In this document: positions 24,056 to 32,129 of the stretch, piece after piece
Layout of the letters: each line of letters starts with the position of its first letter
Position numbering within the stretch: position 1 is the stretch's first letter
Origin: Bacillota bacterium
GTDB taxonomy: Bacteria > Bacillota > Clostridia > Christensenellales > Aristaeellaceae
Reading direction: 5' to 3'
Assembly: GCA_023398575.1 (NCBI GenBank)
Contig: JAEWSC010000021.1
Coordinates: 16,558 to 80,557, forward strand
DNA length: 64,000 bases
The notes under the pieces: model-generated
Database searches by the model: none
Told to the model about the DNA's origin: nothing
The model's input: the letters and a program-made list of their open reading frames with translations, nothing else
Translations under genes and position numbers: made by a program

Positions 24056-24095
24056 TTGAAAAAGAGGGGGAGGGGAATTCTCTTCCCCCTTTTTA
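24056..24095 (+). terminator. intercistronic stem-loop after the binding-protein gene
   Basis: A purine-rich arm (AAAAAGAGGGGG) faces CCCCCTTTTT with a two-base bulge and an inner GGGGAA/TTCCCC stem. It lies between binding protein and permease, where such hairpins usually protect the upstream message and lower permease expression. Confidence 0.6.
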
Positions 24096-24202
24096 AAAGG
24101 CCGAAATGGAATCTTTGCTCAAGGTAAATGTTTTTCGAAGCAGGGTGGTACGTTCCCCTTGCTTTGTGTCCTGAATAAATGCGGCAAGGAGTGATCGGGC
24201 GT

Positions 24203-25147
24203 ATGCTGGCGGCGAATCGTATTAAAAGGCCCGGCAAGCACAGAGTGCTTTTACGCAGCTTCAAAAGCCAATGGGAATTATGGCTTTTGTGCGTGCCCAT
24301 CATCGCCTGGGTTTTTCTTTTTTGCTATTATCCCATGTACGGTCTGACTATGGCCTTTGTCAATTATGTTCCCGGCCGTGAGGTTTGGCAGTGCGATTGG
24401 GTAGGACTCAAGTACTTTGTACAGTTTATTCAAAACCCTGTGTTCGGCCAATTACTTCGCAATACCCTAACCATGAGCATACTGGGCATAACGGTGGGCT
24501 TTGTGGCGCCAATCCTCTTTGCCTTTTCACTGAATGAAGTAGGGCATATACGCAGCAAAAAGCTGATACAAACCGCCAGTTATTTGCCCCACTTTATCAG
24601 TTGGGTGGTGGCTGGCACCATGTTCAAGGCATTGCTCAACTCTGATGGTGTTGTCAGCGATCTTCTAATCAGCCTTGGCGTATTGCAAAAGCCTACCAAC
24701 TTTTTGAACAAGGGCGAGTGGTATTGGGGCATTATCACGCTGATTAATATCTGGAAAGGCCTTGGCTGGTCGGCAATTATTTATCTGAGTGCCATGTCCG
24801 GCGTGGATGAGGAATTGTATCAGGCCGGCGCGATTGATGGTCTTGGCCGGCTGGGTATGGCACGGCATATTACGCTGCCTTCCATATTGCCAACCATTGT
24901 GCTTTTGTGGATTATGGGCATTGGCGGCATTCTCAACGCGGGCTTTGACCAGCACTTAATTATCGGCACACCACTTACCCAGAAATACTGGGATGTAGTG
25001 GATACCTATACCTACCGCTACGGTGTGCAGGAGGGTTTTTATTCCATGGCTACGGCGGTCACGTTGATGAAGTCTGTCATTGGTTTTGCCCTGGTGCTCA
25101 TTACCAACGCCATCTCCCGCAAGGTAAGCGATGTGGCGCTGTTTTAG
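24203..25147 (+). CDS. ABC transporter permease, LplB type
   Basis: A 314-residue inner-membrane permease with six hydrophobic helices (for example LWLLCVPIIAWVFLFCYYPM and ILGITVGFVAPILFAFSL). The cytoplasmic EAA loop reads YQAGAIDGLGRLGMARHITLP, the contact site for the ATPase. It matches LplB/YteP-like permeases for complex oligosaccharides. ATG 24203 has AAGGAGTG about 11 bases upstream; ATG 24179, eight codons earlier in frame, lacks a site. The partner permease follows after 15 bp. Confidence 0.9.
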   Translation: MLAANRIKRPGKHRVLLRSFKSQWELWLLCVPIIAWVFLFCYYPMYGLTMAFVNYVPGREVWQCDWVGLKYFVQFIQNPVFGQLLRNTLTMSILGITVGFVAPILFAFSLNEVGHIRSKKLIQTASYLPHFISWVVAGTMFKALLNSDGVVSDLLISLGVLQKPTNFLNKGEWYWGIITLINIWKGLGWSAIIYLSAMSGVDEELYQAGAIDGLGRLGMARHITLPSILPTIVLLWIMGIGGILNAGFDQHLIIGTPLTQKYWDVVDTYTYRYGVQEGFYSMATAVTLMKSVIGFALVLITNAISRKVSDVALF

Positions 25148-25162
25148 GGAGGGGAAGCTGCA

Positions 25163-26062
25163 ATGAGAAAAGCATTCTATATCAAACAGACCCCGGCCGG
25201 GCGGACCTTTGATTTGGTCAACGGCTTTTTGATCGCTTTGTTGATGTTCATTATGGTATACCCCTTCTGGAACGTGCTGGTGTTTGCGTTTAACGAGGGC
25301 AGCGACGCCGTTTTAGGAAAGCTCTACTTCTGGCCACGCAAATTTTCACTGAATAACTTTGAATATGTCTTTAAGAACAAAGATCTATTGCATGGCGCCT
25401 GGGTGTCTGTGCTCAGGGTTGTGGTAGGGACAGGTCTTGGTGTTATTTGCAATGCCCTTTTGGGCTACATTGTTTCTTGCCGAAATTTTGCCGGCCGCAA
25501 GTTCATGCGCGTACTGTTCATCGTTACCATGTATTTTAGCGGCGGTCTGATTCCAACGTATCTGCTTATGATGCGTTTGGGTTTCCAGAATACCTTTTCG
25601 GTATATATCATTCCCAACCTGTTTTCTTGTTACTATATGCTGCTGGCCGCAAGCTATATCCAAGGCATACCGGATTCGGTGTTTGAGTCGGCACGCATTG
25701 ATGGCGCCAGCGAGCTGAAAACCTTTTATAAAATTGCTGTGCCGCTTGCAATGCCCATGCTGGCCTGCATTGCCATCTATATTGGCGTATCCCAGTGGAA
25801 CAGTTGGTTTGATGTGTCTCTCTATTCCAAAAATCACGCATGGGACAATCTTCAAATCATTCTTTACCGGTTACTAAACCAGGCGACGGCGCTGGCAGAA
25901 ATCAAAAATCAGCAGCAGCTGTACGCCAGTATGCGCACGATCCAACCACAGACGGTGCGCGCTGCGACCACGGTTATTGTAGTTGTGCCCATCCTATTTA
26001 TCTATCCTTTCTTCCAACGGTATTTTGTTGGCGGCATTACATTAGGCGCCGTAAAGGGCTAA
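25163..26062 (+). CDS. ABC transporter permease, LplC/YtcP type
   Basis: A 299-residue permease with six membrane segments and the EAA loop FESARIDGASELKTFYKIAVPL. It is the usual second permease of LplABC-type systems, with the C-terminal YPFFQRYFVGGITLGAVKG that is nearly invariant in this family. AGGGAGGGGAAGCTGCA precedes ATG 25163. The GH36-like gene starts 14 bp after its stop. Confidence 0.92.
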   Translation: MRKAFYIKQTPAGRTFDLVNGFLIALLMFIMVYPFWNVLVFAFNEGSDAVLGKLYFWPRKFSLNNFEYVFKNKDLLHGAWVSVLRVVVGTGLGVICNALLGYIVSCRNFAGRKFMRVLFIVTMYFSGGLIPTYLLMMRLGFQNTFSVYIIPNLFSCYYMLLAASYIQGIPDSVFESARIDGASELKTFYKIAVPLAMPMLACIAIYIGVSQWNSWFDVSLYSKNHAWDNLQIILYRLLNQATALAEIKNQQQLYASMRTIQPQTVRAATTVIVVVPILFIYPFFQRYFVGGITLGAVKG

Positions 26063-26076
26063 GGAGATTCAGGGAA

Positions 26077-28260
26077 ATGAATAAGAACCTCGGCAAGGTG
26101 TCCCCGACAGCTACAGTAAAGGAGTCTGCTGCCATGACGATGCCCAGCCTTGTAAGTATGCTGAAAAAACGTGACTACCCTACTTTGAAGGTACCCCCCA
26201 TCTGTCATGCCAGGTTGTCCGGAGACCCAGATACCATGCGTTTTGCTTTGACATACAATGGATTTGATATCATCCAGATGCAGTTTCAGGAAGATTGCAG
26301 GCCGTTTCTCAGGTTTCATTCCGATGGTGATTTCCAGTCACGGCCTTTTATTCAGCAGTTTGTGATCGCTGCCGACAGGGAGACGGAGATTACCGTCACC
26401 ATATCCTTTCCTCATGAAATGGCTGTTCTGAGGCCTGAGAGGGCGGCGGACGGTCAAGCGATTCTGGGGCAATGGGGACATCCACTGATCCATGGGGTTA
26501 ATGGATTGTACTCCCTCGTGTGGGACTACTTGATTTCCTGGCATGGGTATGATTTTGCATGGCAAGACAAGGCTGTAAAAGAAGATAGCGGCACTTATAA
26601 GGCCAGCTTTGCGGTCAAGCTATCCACCAAGCCCTTTGTTTTTTTGCTAAAGCCCCGCTATTATGGCATGCACCTGGGGTACGAAAACCATCAGCCATGG
26701 AATCGGCGGCCAAAAGAAGAGGCCGTATCTGGCTGGTGCTCCTGGGAGGCGTACCATGACAAGGTTACACAGGAACATGTAACAAAAGCGGCCGAAGTGT
26801 TAGCGCCGCTGAAAAGATACGGCCTGGATACCTTGCAACTCGACGATGGCTATCAAAATCCCCTGGTTCCGCCTGCGGCAGGAAAAACCATTGGTGAAAG
26901 CTGGCTTGTGACCAATGAAAAATTCCCTGAGGGCCACAAGGGGATTGTGGATGCCATGCGTGGAAAAGGCTTTCGCGCCGGCATTTGGACCAATGCCACG
27001 CTGACCAACCGGGAAGCAAGCGATACGCTTGCCTACATGCTGCGTCATGAAAATGGCGAACTCCTCTATGGCGACTGGATTCAGTATGTTATTGACTGCA
27101 CACCCAAGATGCTGGAAGAGGAAATCACATCGTATTATCAGGCTCTTCGCGAAGCGGGGTATGATTACTTTAAGTCTGATTCTATCCGCCATTTGATTTT
27201 CGATGGGCTGCAGGAGGCGGTGCGCCTAGGGCTATTAAGCGATGAGGAAGCCCAGGAGCGGATGCAGGCATACATGCGGGCAGCTCGAAAGGGAATAGGC
27301 GAGGATGCCTATTATTTATCCTGTTGGGGTGTGCTCACCCAGTCCATCGGCGTATGCGACGCTATGCGTGTGGCTACCGATGCCAATGAAAACTGGCATG
27401 CCTACAGCATGCAGCTTCGGGAGACGGCGCGCTGGTTCTTTACACAGCGGATTTTATTTACCGTTGATCCGGACCATGTATGTGTACGGGGCGAATTGAA
27501 CTGGGTGCGAATGATGCTATCTCTGGTTACGCTTACTGGCGGGCTGTACATGATTTCTGATAAGCCGGAGTCCTATGATGAACAGCGGCTGGAGCTGATT
27601 CAAAAAACATTGCCTGGCACTGTTGTCCGCACAGCGGAAACCGGACCAGTCAGTTATGATACGCCGGCATGCGTCAGCATACGCAAAGGTGTTGAGCTTA
27701 CTCAGGGAAGTTATGAGATCGGCCACTTTGGCGACAAAGAGGATGCGCCTTTTTCCTCTTTGTGGTGCACCCATTTTGAAAGGGATGACCACACGTGGTG
27801 CGTAATGCAGCGCTGCGCGGTAACACCGCTGCCTGCCATGAAGCTATCTGCTGCTGCTCTTTCGCTGCCAACAGACCGTACCTATTACGCCTTTGATTTC
27901 TGGAAGCAGACAGGCAATATCATCTGTGAAGGCGCTCTAGAATTACCAGCTTTGGAATTGGGCGACACCACTGTATTTGGTTTGTTTGATATTACTGATG
28001 GAACGCCCTGCCTCGTCGGTTCTGACCGCCATATAACCATGGACGTGGTTAGTGTAAAAGAGGCAAAGCCTCTGGGAAAAGGCATCAAGCTTAAGCTGCA
28101 AGGGTTTGCTGGGCTTGTCTGCCGCTACACGGTATATGCCCCTGAAGCCATTGGACATGTAACTGCGCAAGCGGGCATTGCCAAGTGCCAGCGGCAAGGA
28201 GATGTGTTTGTAATCGAAGCCGCGTTCTCATCAGACGAGATGCAGTTGATTTTGGAGTAG
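26077..28260 (+). CDS. GH36-like alpha-galactosidase (Sip1/raffinose-synthase-related)
   Basis: A 727-residue cytoplasmic enzyme. After an N-terminal beta-sandwich, the TIM barrel starts at SGWCSWEAYHDKVTQEHV and LDTLQLDDGYQNPLV; GYDYFKSDSIRH carries the predicted aspartate nucleophile (the K-x-D motif of GH36), and RVATDANENWHAY the likely acid/base. A beta C-terminal domain follows. Family members cleave or transfer alpha-galactosyl groups. ATG 26077 follows AAGGAG; the frame is open further upstream but lies inside the permease gene. As the last gene of the transporter operon it would process imported alpha-galactosides alongside the divergent GH110. Confidence 0.82.
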   Translation: MNKNLGKVSPTATVKESAAMTMPSLVSMLKKRDYPTLKVPPICHARLSGDPDTMRFALTYNGFDIIQMQFQEDCRPFLRFHSDGDFQSRPFIQQFVIAADRETEITVTISFPHEMAVLRPERAADGQAILGQWGHPLIHGVNGLYSLVWDYLISWHGYDFAWQDKAVKEDSGTYKASFAVKLSTKPFVFLLKPRYYGMHLGYENHQPWNRRPKEEAVSGWCSWEAYHDKVTQEHVTKAAEVLAPLKRYGLDTLQLDDGYQNPLVPPAAGKTIGESWLVTNEKFPEGHKGIVDAMRGKGFRAGIWTNATLTNREASDTLAYMLRHENGELLYGDWIQYVIDCTPKMLEEEITSYYQALREAGYDYFKSDSIRHLIFDGLQEAVRLGLLSDEEAQERMQAYMRAARKGIGEDAYYLSCWGVLTQSIGVCDAMRVATDANENWHAYSMQLRETARWFFTQRILFTVDPDHVCVRGELNWVRMMLSLVTLTGGLYMISDKPESYDEQRLELIQKTLPGTVVRTAETGPVSYDTPACVSIRKGVELTQGSYEIGHFGDKEDAPFSSLWCTHFERDDHTWCVMQRCAVTPLPAMKLSAAALSLPTDRTYYAFDFWKQTGNIICEGALELPALELGDTTVFGLFDITDGTPCLVGSDRHITMDVVSVKEAKPLGKGIKLKLQGFAGLVCRYTVYAPEAIGHVTAQAGIAKCQRQGDVFVIEAAFSSDEMQLILE

Positions 28261-28272
28261 ATGCTTATAGAA

Positions 28273-28317
28273 AACCCCTCTCTTCCGCTAGGCTTATGCC
28301 GGTGGAAGAGAGGGGTT
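28273..28317. terminator. bidirectional terminator between GH36-like and FMN-enzyme genes
   Basis: AACCCCTCTCTTCC pairs fully with GGAAGAGAGGGGTT (14 bp) around an inner small hairpin. It lies between convergent genes and can serve both. Confidence 0.85.
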
Positions 28318-28342
28318 CTTACTTGTGTAATGAACTACATTG

Positions 28343-29236
28343 CTATCTTGACCAGATCAGGCTAGGATCAATGCTGTTGACTGCTGCCGTGGATGTGCGC
28401 GCCATAGCGCCCTTTAACTCCTTGGTCATATCTTCAATCTTTTTTCGTACACCTTCCGCGCCTTCGTCCTGAAGCGGCCCCATCAGCGCACGGCCTACAC
28501 ATACTGCCGTAGCGCCAAGGGCCAACGCCTTGAAGGCATCAATGCCGCTTTCGACCCCGCAGTCCACAAAGATAGACATGCTGCTGCCAATCGCCTGCTT
28601 GATTTTGGGCAGAACCATCAGCGGCGGGACGGCATAATTCAATATACCATGATGGTGGGAAACTACAATGCCCTTTACGCCGGCATCCAGGCATTTGAGG
28701 GCATCCTGTACGCTCAAGACGCCTTTGATAATAAAGGGAAGATTGGTAGCCTTGACAAAGGCTTTGATTTCATTCAGCGTTTTAGGGACCATGGGCAGTC
28801 CCAGAACGTTATCATAGTCACCCTTGCCGTTAAACGCGTGGTCGATGTCCATACCAGCGGCGAAAGCGCCATGAGACTGGGCATGTTCAAGTTTTCTGAA
28901 AATAACCTTGTTGTCTTGATGCGGCTTGATAATCTTGATGGTGCGCGCGCCTGTTTCAATCATGGCTTCCAGCTCATCCTCTTCGCCCATGCCGGTCCAC
29001 ATGACAGATTTGGCTTGGAAAACGCCCTTGGCCATCTCCACTCCGCCATTGGGACGGCAATTGTTCAGGTGCGAAAGCGCAGCTGTCATAATTGGGGTAT
29101 CAAATGTCTCCCCATACAGTGAAAAGCTTGTGGAAGGGAGTACGCCATCCAGATGCCGCATTTCAATCAGCAGTGAATCAAAATATTCCCGGGTGATCTG
29201 GTTGGCATCGCCAGCCCGCTCTTTCTGTTGTGCCAT
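28343..29236 (-). CDS. FMN-dependent alpha-hydroxy-acid dehydrogenase family protein
   Basis: A 297-residue TIM-barrel protein of the lactate/glycolate oxidase family. FIIKGVLSVQDALKCLDAGVKGIVVSHHHG gives the FMN-binding lysine and the catalytic-histidine region (only short parts quoted elsewhere); the usual SNHG-x-RQ motif is replaced by SHHHGILNY, so the substrate-carboxylate arginine of classical members is missing there. IFVDCGVESGIDAFKALALGA and CVGRALMGPL bind the FMN phosphate. It may act on a different substrate or serve as an FMN reductase-like enzyme. ATG 29236 is chosen over longer in-frame starts because GGAGAA precedes it. The CutC gene is 67 bp upstream in the same direction. 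Confidence 0.72.
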   Translation of the reverse strand: MAQQKERAGDANQITREYFDSLLIEMRHLDGVLPSTSFSLYGETFDTPIMTAALSHLNNCRPNGGVEMAKGVFQAKSVMWTGMGEEDELEAMIETGARTIKIIKPHQDNKVIFRKLEHAQSHGAFAAGMDIDHAFNGKGDYDNVLGLPMVPKTLNEIKAFVKATNLPFIIKGVLSVQDALKCLDAGVKGIVVSHHHGILNYAVPPLMVLPKIKQAIGSSMSIFVDCGVESGIDAFKALALGATAVCVGRALMGPLQDEGAEGVRKKIEDMTKELKGAMARTSTAAVNSIDPSLIWSR

Positions 29237-29303
29237 GGTGTTTTCTCCAACTCTTTTTTCAAAAGTATAACCGATTTGCATGTCTTTGTCCATCAGTGGC
29301 GGT

Positions 29304-30068
29304 CTATTCGATGTCGTTAAGGGAAGGTGCTAACGCCCGCAGCTGTTGCACGTATCCGCTGTCGATTACATCATAACGATCCTCTGGCGGATACAGCGCA
29401 CCGCCAAAGAAGATGCCCCGGTTGTTTTGTGTGGAAGGGTCAGCGAGGGACATAAACCGTGTGAGATGAATCTGGGTACAGCCGGTGACAGATAAAATCT
29501 GGTCGGCATTTTTTAGGTTAATGCCGGCACCGGGCAGAATTTCAATAGCACCTTGAACGTATTGCACCATTTCGGCAATGGTCTGGGCGCCGTATAATGC
29601 GCTGGGTTCCTGACCGCTGGTCAAAACGCGTTGAAAGCCGAGTTCAATCAGGCCATCCAGTGTCTTTTTCCAATCTGGCGTCACATCAATCGCCCTGTGA
29701 AAGACGCGAGCTTTTGCTGCGTCCATCAGGGAAAGAAGCGTTTTGCAGCGATCTTTGTCCAATGTACCATCCGCCTTCAAAAAGCCGAACACCAACCCAT
29801 CCGCCCCGTGTTCTAAAAGGCATTCCGCATCCTTCATGGCTGTGCGGAATTCGGCATCTGTATAACAAAAACCGCCTTGCCGGGGACGGACCATGGCGAT
29901 GATGGGAATAGTAACAATTTCCTTGGCTACAATCAGCTCCCCAATAGAAGGGGTCAGCCCGCCGTGGAACAGGCAGGAGTTGAGTTCAATCCGATCTGCG
30001 CCGCCTTGAAAAGCACGAACCGCATCTTCTACGGAGCCGCAGCAGATTTCCAGCAAAAATGGACGCAT
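29304..30068 (-). CDS. cutC: CutC-family protein
   Basis: A 254-residue TIM-barrel protein. LEICCGSVEDAVRAFQGGADRIELNS at the N-terminus (start of the barrel), GGLTPSIG, MVRPRQGGFCYTDAEF and VFHRAIDVTPDW are conserved CutC blocks. CutC was named for copper tolerance in E. coli, but that link is doubtful and its biochemical role is unsettled; it often sits in sugar-use loci in Firmicutes, as here. ATG 30068 follows AAAGGAATC. It follows the MalFG-type transporter genes on the same strand and may be part of that operon. Confidence 0.88.
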   Translation of the reverse strand: MRPFLLEICCGSVEDAVRAFQGGADRIELNSCLFHGGLTPSIGELIVAKEIVTIPIIAMVRPRQGGFCYTDAEFRTAMKDAECLLEHGADGLVFGFLKADGTLDKDRCKTLLSLMDAAKARVFHRAIDVTPDWKKTLDGLIELGFQRVLTSGQEPSALYGAQTIAEMVQYVQGAIEILPGAGINLKNADQILSVTGCTQIHLTRFMSLADPSTQNNRGIFFGGALYPPEDRYDVIDSGYVQQLRALAPSLNDIE

Positions 30069-30142
30069 GGTAATGATTCCTTTCTGTAAACACATGCATA
30101 GAGGCGGTGCGTTACGCCTCCGCCCCTGTAAAAATGAGATGA

Positions 30143-30994
30143 TTACCCTTTGACAGCGCCGGCTGTGAGACCCTTGATAAACTGCTTGGACATACTTAAG
30201 TATAACAGAATTACCGGCAGCGCTGAAAGGGAGAGGATAGCCAGTAACTTAGGCCAGTCGGTGGTGTACTGCCCTTGCAGTTTGGTCACCGCCAGCAGTA
30301 CGGTTTTCTGGCTTTCCAGATTGATAAAAATCAGGGGAAACCACAAATCGTTCCAAATCGGCACCAGGTTGTAAATGGCCACGGTGGCAAGTGCGGGGCG
30401 GACCAAGGGCAGCACGATAGACCAATAGATTTTAAAACGACCGGCACCGTCCATATATCCAGCCTCGTACAATTCGCCTGGCAGGCTGCGAATGAAGCCC
30501 GTCAGTATGAATACCGCTGTCGGCAAACCCATGGCGATATACACGGGGAACAGGCTCCAAAGTGAGTTTAAAAGGCCGAAAACCTTCATCATTTCCAGCA
30601 GGCGGATGGTGGCGATTTTGATGGGCAGCATCATACCGATGATGATGGCAAAGTAAACAATGCCTGATATCTTTGTACGCCAGTGAGCCAGTGCATAGGC
30701 ACAGAGGGAGCCAAGGAGCAAAATCAGTGTCAGGGAAATGACAACCACAAGGAAGCTGTTGCGGAAATAATTGAAAAAGTTGCTGTCGGAGATTACGGAA
30801 CGATAGTTTTCCAAGGTCCATGCATCCGGTATGCCAAAGGGGTTGCCGTATATGCTCTTCTTATTTTTCAGCGTGTTGATTAGCAGAATCCACACGGGAA
30901 AGATCACAATTAGAGACCAGAGGCTCAATACGATATGCGAAGGAATATGCATGTTGGCAATGCGCATGGATTTGGTTTTCGCGTTTTTCTTCAT
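30143..30994 (-). CDS. carbohydrate ABC transporter permease, MalG type
   Basis: A 283-residue permease with six membrane helices and the EAA loop YEAGYMDGAGRFKIYWSIVLPL. The end FIKGLTAGAVKG is typical of MalG-like sugar permeases. It starts 4 bp after the MalF-type gene stop, with GGAAAGGAATAATGGC upstream. It forms the transport channel with its partner and the binding protein encoded further upstream; no ATPase is present, so a shared MsmK-like ATPase is likely. Confidence 0.92.
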   Translation of the reverse strand: MKKNAKTKSMRIANMHIPSHIVLSLWSLIVIFPVWILLINTLKNKKSIYGNPFGIPDAWTLENYRSVISDSNFFNYFRNSFLVVVISLTLILLLGSLCAYALAHWRTKISGIVYFAIIIGMMLPIKIATIRLLEMMKVFGLLNSLWSLFPVYIAMGLPTAVFILTGFIRSLPGELYEAGYMDGAGRFKIYWSIVLPLVRPALATVAIYNLVPIWNDLWFPLIFINLESQKTVLLAVTKLQGQYTTDWPKLLAILSLSALPVILLYLSMSKQFIKGLTAGAVKG

Positions 30995-30998
30995 GCCA

Positions 30999-31937
30999 TT
31001 ATTCCTTTCCCTGCGTGACTTTCAGCGTCGGTATGACGCCGATAAGCAGCATAAAAAATACGGTTGTGGATATGGCGGCGCCTACGCCCGGCTCAGGGAT
31101 GCCCACCGGATGCTGTCCGGCGATACCGTAGCGGTAGAACAGCGTGCCGATCAAATCTGTCGCATAACTTGGCGCGCCGTCTGCAGTTTCCATGGAGTAG
31201 ATCACGTCAAAAGCATTAAAGTTCGACACAAAGGTCAATATGGCAATCATGCCGATGACCGGTAATATGAGCGGCAGCTTGATGCGCATAAACTGTTGCC
31301 AGGAGTTGGCACCTTCAATCGAGGCAGCCTCGATTAAATCTTCTGAAATACCTTGGAAGCCGGCTACAAACATCATGGTCGGTATGCCGACCCACTGCCA
31401 TACCGATACCAGCGACACGACGGACAGCGCGGAGGAAGTATCGCCCAGCCACGAGCGGACAAGAAAGCCCAGGCCCATCGATTTGAGCGTGGTGCCCGCC
31501 CAGATGGGGTTGAGCATCAGCTTAAACAGGTAGCCTGTGACCAGCACTGCGATGGTGCAGGGAACAAAGATAATTGTCTGATAAAATTGCCGGCCTCGCA
31601 TGGTACGGCTGGTTAAGATGGCGGCAAAAAAGATACCAAGTATGTTTTGTAAAAGCATGTGGTAGGCGAAAAACACCCAGGTGTTTTTAAATGCGGTCCA
31701 AAATCGTACGGATACCACCGAATCGGTAAACAGCCGTACATAGTTGGCCAAGCCCACAAATTGCCGCGTGCCGGTAGTGCCTGCATAAAGCGACAGGCGA
31801 ACAGAATCTACCAGCGGGTAGGCCATAAAAATACCGTAGACCAGCAATGCCGGCAGAACGTACCGCATCCAGTACCAACCACTGGGATTGATGCTGCCGC
31901 CGCCCCGGTGTGCCGATAAACGTGGCTTGGCAATCAT
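30999..31937 (-). CDS. carbohydrate ABC transporter permease, MalF type
   Basis: A 312-residue permease with an N-terminal cytoplasmic tail, six membrane helices (YVLPALLVYGIFMAYPLVDS is the first) and the EAA loop IEAASIEGANSWQQFMRIKLPL. ATG 31937 is chosen because GGAGG is eight bases upstream; the five codons before it overlap the ribosome site. It is the first permease of the operon, separated from the binding protein by a large inverted repeat at 31996-32076. Confidence 0.9.
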   Translation of the reverse strand: MIAKPRLSAHRGGGSINPSGWYWMRYVLPALLVYGIFMAYPLVDSVRLSLYAGTTGTRQFVGLANYVRLFTDSVVSVRFWTAFKNTWVFFAYHMLLQNILGIFFAAILTSRTMRGRQFYQTIIFVPCTIAVLVTGYLFKLMLNPIWAGTTLKSMGLGFLVRSWLGDTSSALSVVSLVSVWQWVGIPTMMFVAGFQGISEDLIEAASIEGANSWQQFMRIKLPLILPVIGMIAILTFVSNFNAFDVIYSMETADGAPSYATDLIGTLFYRYGIAGQHPVGIPEPGVGAAISTTVFFMLLIGVIPTLKVTQGKE

Positions 31938-31995
31938 AAGGTTTTCCTCCAATCGATTCGGATGGATTAGCGTGAAGGATTGTCCGCATAGGAAC

Positions 31996-32076
31996 CGTAG
32001 GGGCCAAGCCGGCCCTGCCCGCCTTCACGAGTGGTGATCGTGTATGGGCGGACAGGGGGAAGGCCTTGCCCCTACG
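31996..32076. repeat. large imperfect inverted repeat (REP/MITE-like) between binding protein and permease genes
   Basis: CGTAGGGGCCAAGCC (31996-32010) opens the left arm and GGCCTTGCCCCTACG (32062-32076) closes the right; arms of about 27-31 bases can pair with small bulges, and the inner part holds CACGA/TCGTG. The arms resemble the GTAGGGGC-type palindromic repeats scattered through many clostridial genomes. In this position it may protect the binding-protein message. Confidence 0.65.
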
Positions 32077-32129
32077 CATAATAACCGGTATCCATCATAC
32101 GGCGCGAGTAATATACAACAGCGCCTGCA

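Noticed and set aside
25840..26076. Upstream extension of the GH36-like protein
   Set aside because: The extension lies inside the permease gene in another frame, and AAGGAG directly before ATG 26077 marks the real start.
31996..32076. CRISPR repeat
   Set aside because: It is a single inverted repeat with no regularly spaced copies; no cas gene is in the window.
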